From Geothrix edaphica (lineage in GTDB: Bacteria; Acidobacteriota; Holophagae; Holophagales; Holophagaceae), in contig NZ_BSDC01000003.1 in NCBI RefSeq assembly GCF_030268045.1, forward strand, positions 496,001 to 560,000: DNA of 64,000 bases. Direction: 5' to 3'. The position numbers and the translations under genes are program-made. Numbering within the stretch: position 1 is the stretch's first letter; every line of letters begins with the position of its first letter. The notes below the pieces were generated by a model. The model saw only the letters and a list, made by a program, of their open reading frames with translations. It was not told the origin of the DNA and ran no database searches. Below, one piece after another: positions 61,599-64,000 of this stretch.

Positions 61599-62542
61599 AT
61601 GGTGGTGGCCACGTCCTTGTGCCCCAGCAGCTCCTGCACGGTGCGGATGTCGTGGCCCGCCGCCAGCAGGTGCGTCGCGAAGCTGTGGCGCAGCACGTGG
61701 GGCGTGACCGGCTTCACCAGCTCCGCGGCCCGAGCCGCCAGCCGCACGGCCTTCTGGACGCTCTCCGCGTGGAGGTGGTGGCGGCGGACGAGGCCGGAGC
61801 GGGGATCCGCCGAGCGCTGGGCCGAGGGGAAGACCCACTGCCAGCCCCAGGCCCGCGCCGCCTGAGGCGACTTGAGCCCCAGCGCATCCGGCAGGCCGAC
61901 CTCCCCGAAGCCCTCGGCGAGGTCCCGGGCATGCAGCGCGCGCACCCGGCCGAGGTGGGCCCGGAGCGGCTCCACCAGGCGATCTGGGAGCATGGTCACC
62001 CGGTCCTTGCCCCCCTTCCCGTCCCGCACCACGATCTCGTGCCGCTCGAATTCCACATCCTTCACCCGGAGGCGCAGCCCCTCCATGAGCCGCATCCCCG
62101 TTCCGTAAAGCACCTGGGCCAGCAGGGCCATCCCGCCCTCCATCTGGTCGAACAGCGCGCGCACCTCCCCCGGGGTGAGGACCACCGGAAGCCGCGGCGG
62201 GCGCCTGGCCTGGACCACCTCGGACAGCCAGGGCAGGTCCACCTCCAGCAGGTTCCGGTAGAGGAACAGCAGGGCGGCCTTCGCCTGGTTCTGGGTCGAG
62301 GGCGACACGTGGCGCTCCACCGCCAGATGGCTCAGGAAGGCCTGCACCTCGGCAGCCCCCATCTCCCTCGGATGCCGCTTGCCGTGGAAGAGGATGAACC
62401 GCCGCGTCCAGTCCACATACGCGTCCTCTGTCCGCAGGCTGTAGTGCCGGACCCTCAGGCTGTCCCGCAGCTGGTCCATGAACTTCGGCGGCTGCACCCC
62501 CACGATCCGCCCTTCACCCGTCTGCCTATTTTTCCCGAGCAT
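61599..62542 (-). pseudogene. intI: Integron integrase IntI, main part, truncated before its tyrosine
   Basis: Started at ATG 62,542 (an upstream GTG and a later ATG at 62,479 are possible). About 313 residues remain. Core-binding domain: [12 protein letters not shown]. Catalytic Arg in Gly-Thr-Gly-Met-Arg-Leu-Met-Glu, IntI-specific insert [11 protein letters not shown], His-Val-Leu-Arg-His-Ser-Phe and Leu-Gly-His-Lys-Asp-Val are all intact. Coding sequence ends at Ala-Thr-Thr-Ile, just before Ile-Tyr-Thr-His; that part is at 33,226. Read-through adds a few foreign residues to a stop at 61,574. The gene is opposite in direction to the cassettes, as in all integrons. Confidence 0.92.
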
Positions 62543-62760
62543 AGGACCCACCCCGATCGCCTCAGATCGCCTATTGCGCTAACCTGTGCCAGCTTTCCAC
62601 CGCAGAATTGCTAGGGTTGACACAATTTATCGCCTTTTTTTCGCCCGTCAAGCCCCCCCAAAAGTTCGCCCATTCCCCCAAACCACAACCTCACCCCGCC
62701 CCCACCCCCCCAGGACTAGGCGAACTCCGACCCCCAAACCACCCACTGTCCAATTTAAAG
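62543..62760 (+). other. attI region of the integron
   Basis: Between intI and the first GTTAGGC core (62,760-62,766). Two direct GATCGCCT repeats (62,555 and 62,565) next to GCGCTAACC could be IntI-binding sites. A TTGACA (62,617) lacks a good -10. The stretch AGGCGAACT...GTCCAA before the core resembles the segment before the next core, so this core may be an attC rather than attI. Confidence 0.45.
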
Positions 62761-62975
62761 TTAGGCCGCCCAACCAGCGGAGTACGCTCTAAATTTTAGG
62801 CCTGCATCGAATCAATAGGCTCCAGTTGCTCCAAAACCTGCTTCATCCGTGATTTTTTGGTCTGCCCATTCAAATAGCTCCGTTCAATAGCTCCACGGTA
62901 AAATTAGCAATTACATCCTTCTCAAACCGGATTAGGCGAACTACGAACTGCTTCGTTCTCGCCGTCCAAATCTAG
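62761..62975 (+). mobile_element. Gene cassette without a coding sequence
   Basis: Bounded by GTTAGGC cores at 62,760 and 62,975. It begins with GCCCAACC and ends in a potential stem (GATT-AGGCGA ... TCGCC-AATC region, 62,929-62,974), which may be a degenerate attC. No frame of useful length lies inside; it could carry a promoter or a small RNA. Confidence 0.5.
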
Positions 62976-63040
62976 TTAGGCCTTACACTTCTTCCTATTT
63001 CCAACCTCCATCAAAACCACTACAAGCTACATGGACTAAA

Positions 63041-63430
63041 ATGAAATCGATACTTATAGCCTTTCTACTACTTTTCTCAATCAACGCAAGGGCCACAGAA
63101 GAAGGTGGCCCAGAAAGCGGTGTCGCATTTCTTAAAAACGAAATTCAAAACAAAAGCATCGATGATGGAATTTTCGACGGTAAGCCAATGCTGTGCGAGT
63201 ACAGGCTGTATATAAGCATCAAAGGTTATGATCGTCAGCGCAGTCAGAAAATACTTGAAATTCTGACCGCAGAAGGAAAGTCGCAGCTTTATCTTTACAA
63301 CCCAACCAGCAAACAATTTGAAAAAATATATGAAATCAAAATCAAACAGAACGATTACAAATTCGTGTACAAGGACGTTGGTTATCGATTCTGCTGCAGC
63401 ATTGGTGTCGCCCATATTGTTGTTGACTAA
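63041..63430 (+). CDS. Cassette-encoded exported protein
   Basis: 129 residues. A signal peptide (Met-Lys-Ser-Ile-Leu-Ile-Ala-Phe-Leu-Leu-Leu-Phe, cut after Ala-Arg-Ala) precedes a basic domain with Cys residues in Leu-Cys-Glu-Tyr and Phe-Cys-Cys-Ser. No family is recognised. Its AT-rich codon use contrasts with the core genome. It is the only gene of the 62,976-63,571 cassette. Confidence 0.7.
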   Translation: MKSILIAFLLLFSINARATEEGGPESGVAFLKNEIQNKSIDDGIFDGKPMLCEYRLYISIKGYDRQRSQKILEILTAEGKSQLYLYNPTSKQFEKIYEIKIKQNDYKFVYKDVGYRFCCSIGVAHIVVD

Positions 63431-63454
63431 ACTCTTTCCCCTTCCCAATTCCGG

Positions 63455-63577
63455 CCTAACCCTTAGCTCAACTCGGACCCAACCTGCACGATCTGGTTTC
63501 CTGTCTCTTGCAACGTCTTTCTTAACTCCGTTCAACTCTCGGTCGCAGGTTGGTCCGGTTAGCTGCTTTCGTTAGGG
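63455..63577 (+). mobile_element. attC recombination site
   Basis: R'' GCCTAAC (63,455-63,461) and R' GTTAGGG (63,571-63,577) are 123 bp apart. The flanks pair over about 30 nt with a few bulged bases (arms around GGACC/AACCTGC and GCAGGTTGGTCC), the classic imperfect cruciform of an integron cassette. The cross-over point is between G63571 and T63572. Confidence 0.85.
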
Positions 63578-63605
63578 CGCTACCACCACAAGCACAGGAG
63601 TACCC

Positions 63606-63944
63606 TTGCATTCATCCATTTCAAAACAACTGACCATGATCGTAATAATGGTCATTACGATCGGATGTATGAAGGTAAATGTAGATCCGACTACACCGCT
63701 TCTGGGCACTCATGCGTATCGCACAGAAATAAAAACTGATGAATCAAAATATTATTTGTTCTCATTGGAAATTCCCAATAAAGACGGTGACTTGGTTTGG
63801 ACTTCAACCTCCCAGGAGCCGATCACCTTCTCCATCACACAAGGCAAGCCATTCACACTCATCTCTTGGAAATCAACGGCAGCTCGAGTTGCTTCTGACG
63901 TCCTCCCCACTTCTATACCAAGGATGTTGAGAGTCCTGGGTTAA
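63606..63944 (+). CDS. Cassette-encoded lipoprotein-like protein
   Basis: 112 residues from TTG 63,606, which has an AGGAG site seven bases earlier (an ATG at 63,636 is also possible). A hydrophobic start with Val-Ile-Thr-Ile-Gly-Cys looks like a lipobox. The rest is a small beta-rich domain (Tyr-Tyr-Leu-Phe-Ser-Leu-Glu-Ile). No family is recognised. The cassette's attC should lie beyond the window. Confidence 0.6.
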   Translation: MHSSISKQLTMIVIMVITIGCMKVNVDPTTPLLGTHAYRTEIKTDESKYYLFSLEIPNKDGDLVWTSTSQEPITFSITQGKPFTLISWKSTAARVASDVLPTSIPRMLRVLG

Positions 63945-63955
63945 GGGTTGTCTCG

Positions 63956-64000
63956 CTGGGATTCGCGGAGGGAGGCGTAGCCGACCGGAGTGAATCCCAG
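63956..64000 (+). repeat. Terminal hairpin cut by the window edge
   Basis: CTGGGATTC (63,956-63,964) and GAATCCCAG (63,992-64,000) pair over 9 bp around a GC-rich loop. It may be part of the next attC, a REP-like element or a terminator; the window ends before this can be told. Confidence 0.4.

Noticed and set aside
62617-62640. TTGACA as a cassette promoter (Pc)
   Set aside because: No acceptable -10 lies 16-18 bp downstream, so it was not listed as a promoter.

Overview
The window is high-GC chromosomal DNA from a Gram-negative bacterium. Lipid A and heptosyl transferase genes, an AsmA-like giant (DUF748), DUF4388-type response regulator and DUF1015-serA-serC linkage are consistent with an Acidobacteriota genome of the Holophaga/Geothrix type. 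This placement is inferred from gene content and style only; no rRNA or tRNA gene is visible in the window.

Region 1 (1-33,228) is ordinary core chromosome. It holds a transglutaminase-like exported protein, a DUF885 zinc-peptidase-like protein with an ArsR-type regulator and two matching operators, a YihY/BrkB membrane protein, a lon-clpX-greA block read with lipid A acyltransferase and heptosyltransferase genes, arginine deiminase, peroxiredoxin with an IscR/Rrf2-like site, a DUF748 giant, a cyclic-2,3-diphosphoglycerate-synthetase-like GTPase, an OYE reductase, CsbD, comF, an APC permease, an HGSNAT-like acyltransferase, a CBS-domain protein, a GH113-like hydrolase and the serine operon (DUF1015-serA-serC). 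Two kinds of small repeat are present: heptad arrays (GCTRTCR x4) at two loci and a 271-bp element with 31-bp terminal inverted repeats.

Region 2 (33,292-61,598) is a 28.3-kb genomic island inserted inside an integron integrase gene. The last 21 codons of intI (from Met-Ile-Tyr-Thr-His, with the nucleophile Tyr) lie at 33,226-33,291, while the rest of intI lies at 61,599-62,542. Joining the two sides restores a full IntI. The right end of the island is a six-gene operon whose last five genes overlap by 1-4 nt: three tyrosine recombinases, two small coiled-coil proteins and a RecD-like helicase. This is probably the integration machinery. The cargo includes a ubiquitin-like/E1/DUF6527 operon, a Phd-VapC pair, a DUF6161 membrane protein, a single-chain type IIG/IIL restriction-modification enzyme with a partner, a DnaE2-like polymerase with a degenerate PHP domain, a SRAP/HMCES protein, an XRE regulator, a zinc-ribbon MbcA/ParS-like antitoxin without a toxin, and an unrecognised membrane protein with partner. 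The left and middle parts look lower in GC and of mixed origin, as expected for a defence-type island.

Region 3 (61,599-64,000) is the integron itself: the truncated integrase (minus strand), an attI region, a 215-bp cassette with no gene, a 596-bp cassette for a secreted protein bounded by a well-folded attC site, and the start of another cassette for a lipoprotein-like product. Because the integrase is split, this array is probably frozen unless another integrase acts in trans.
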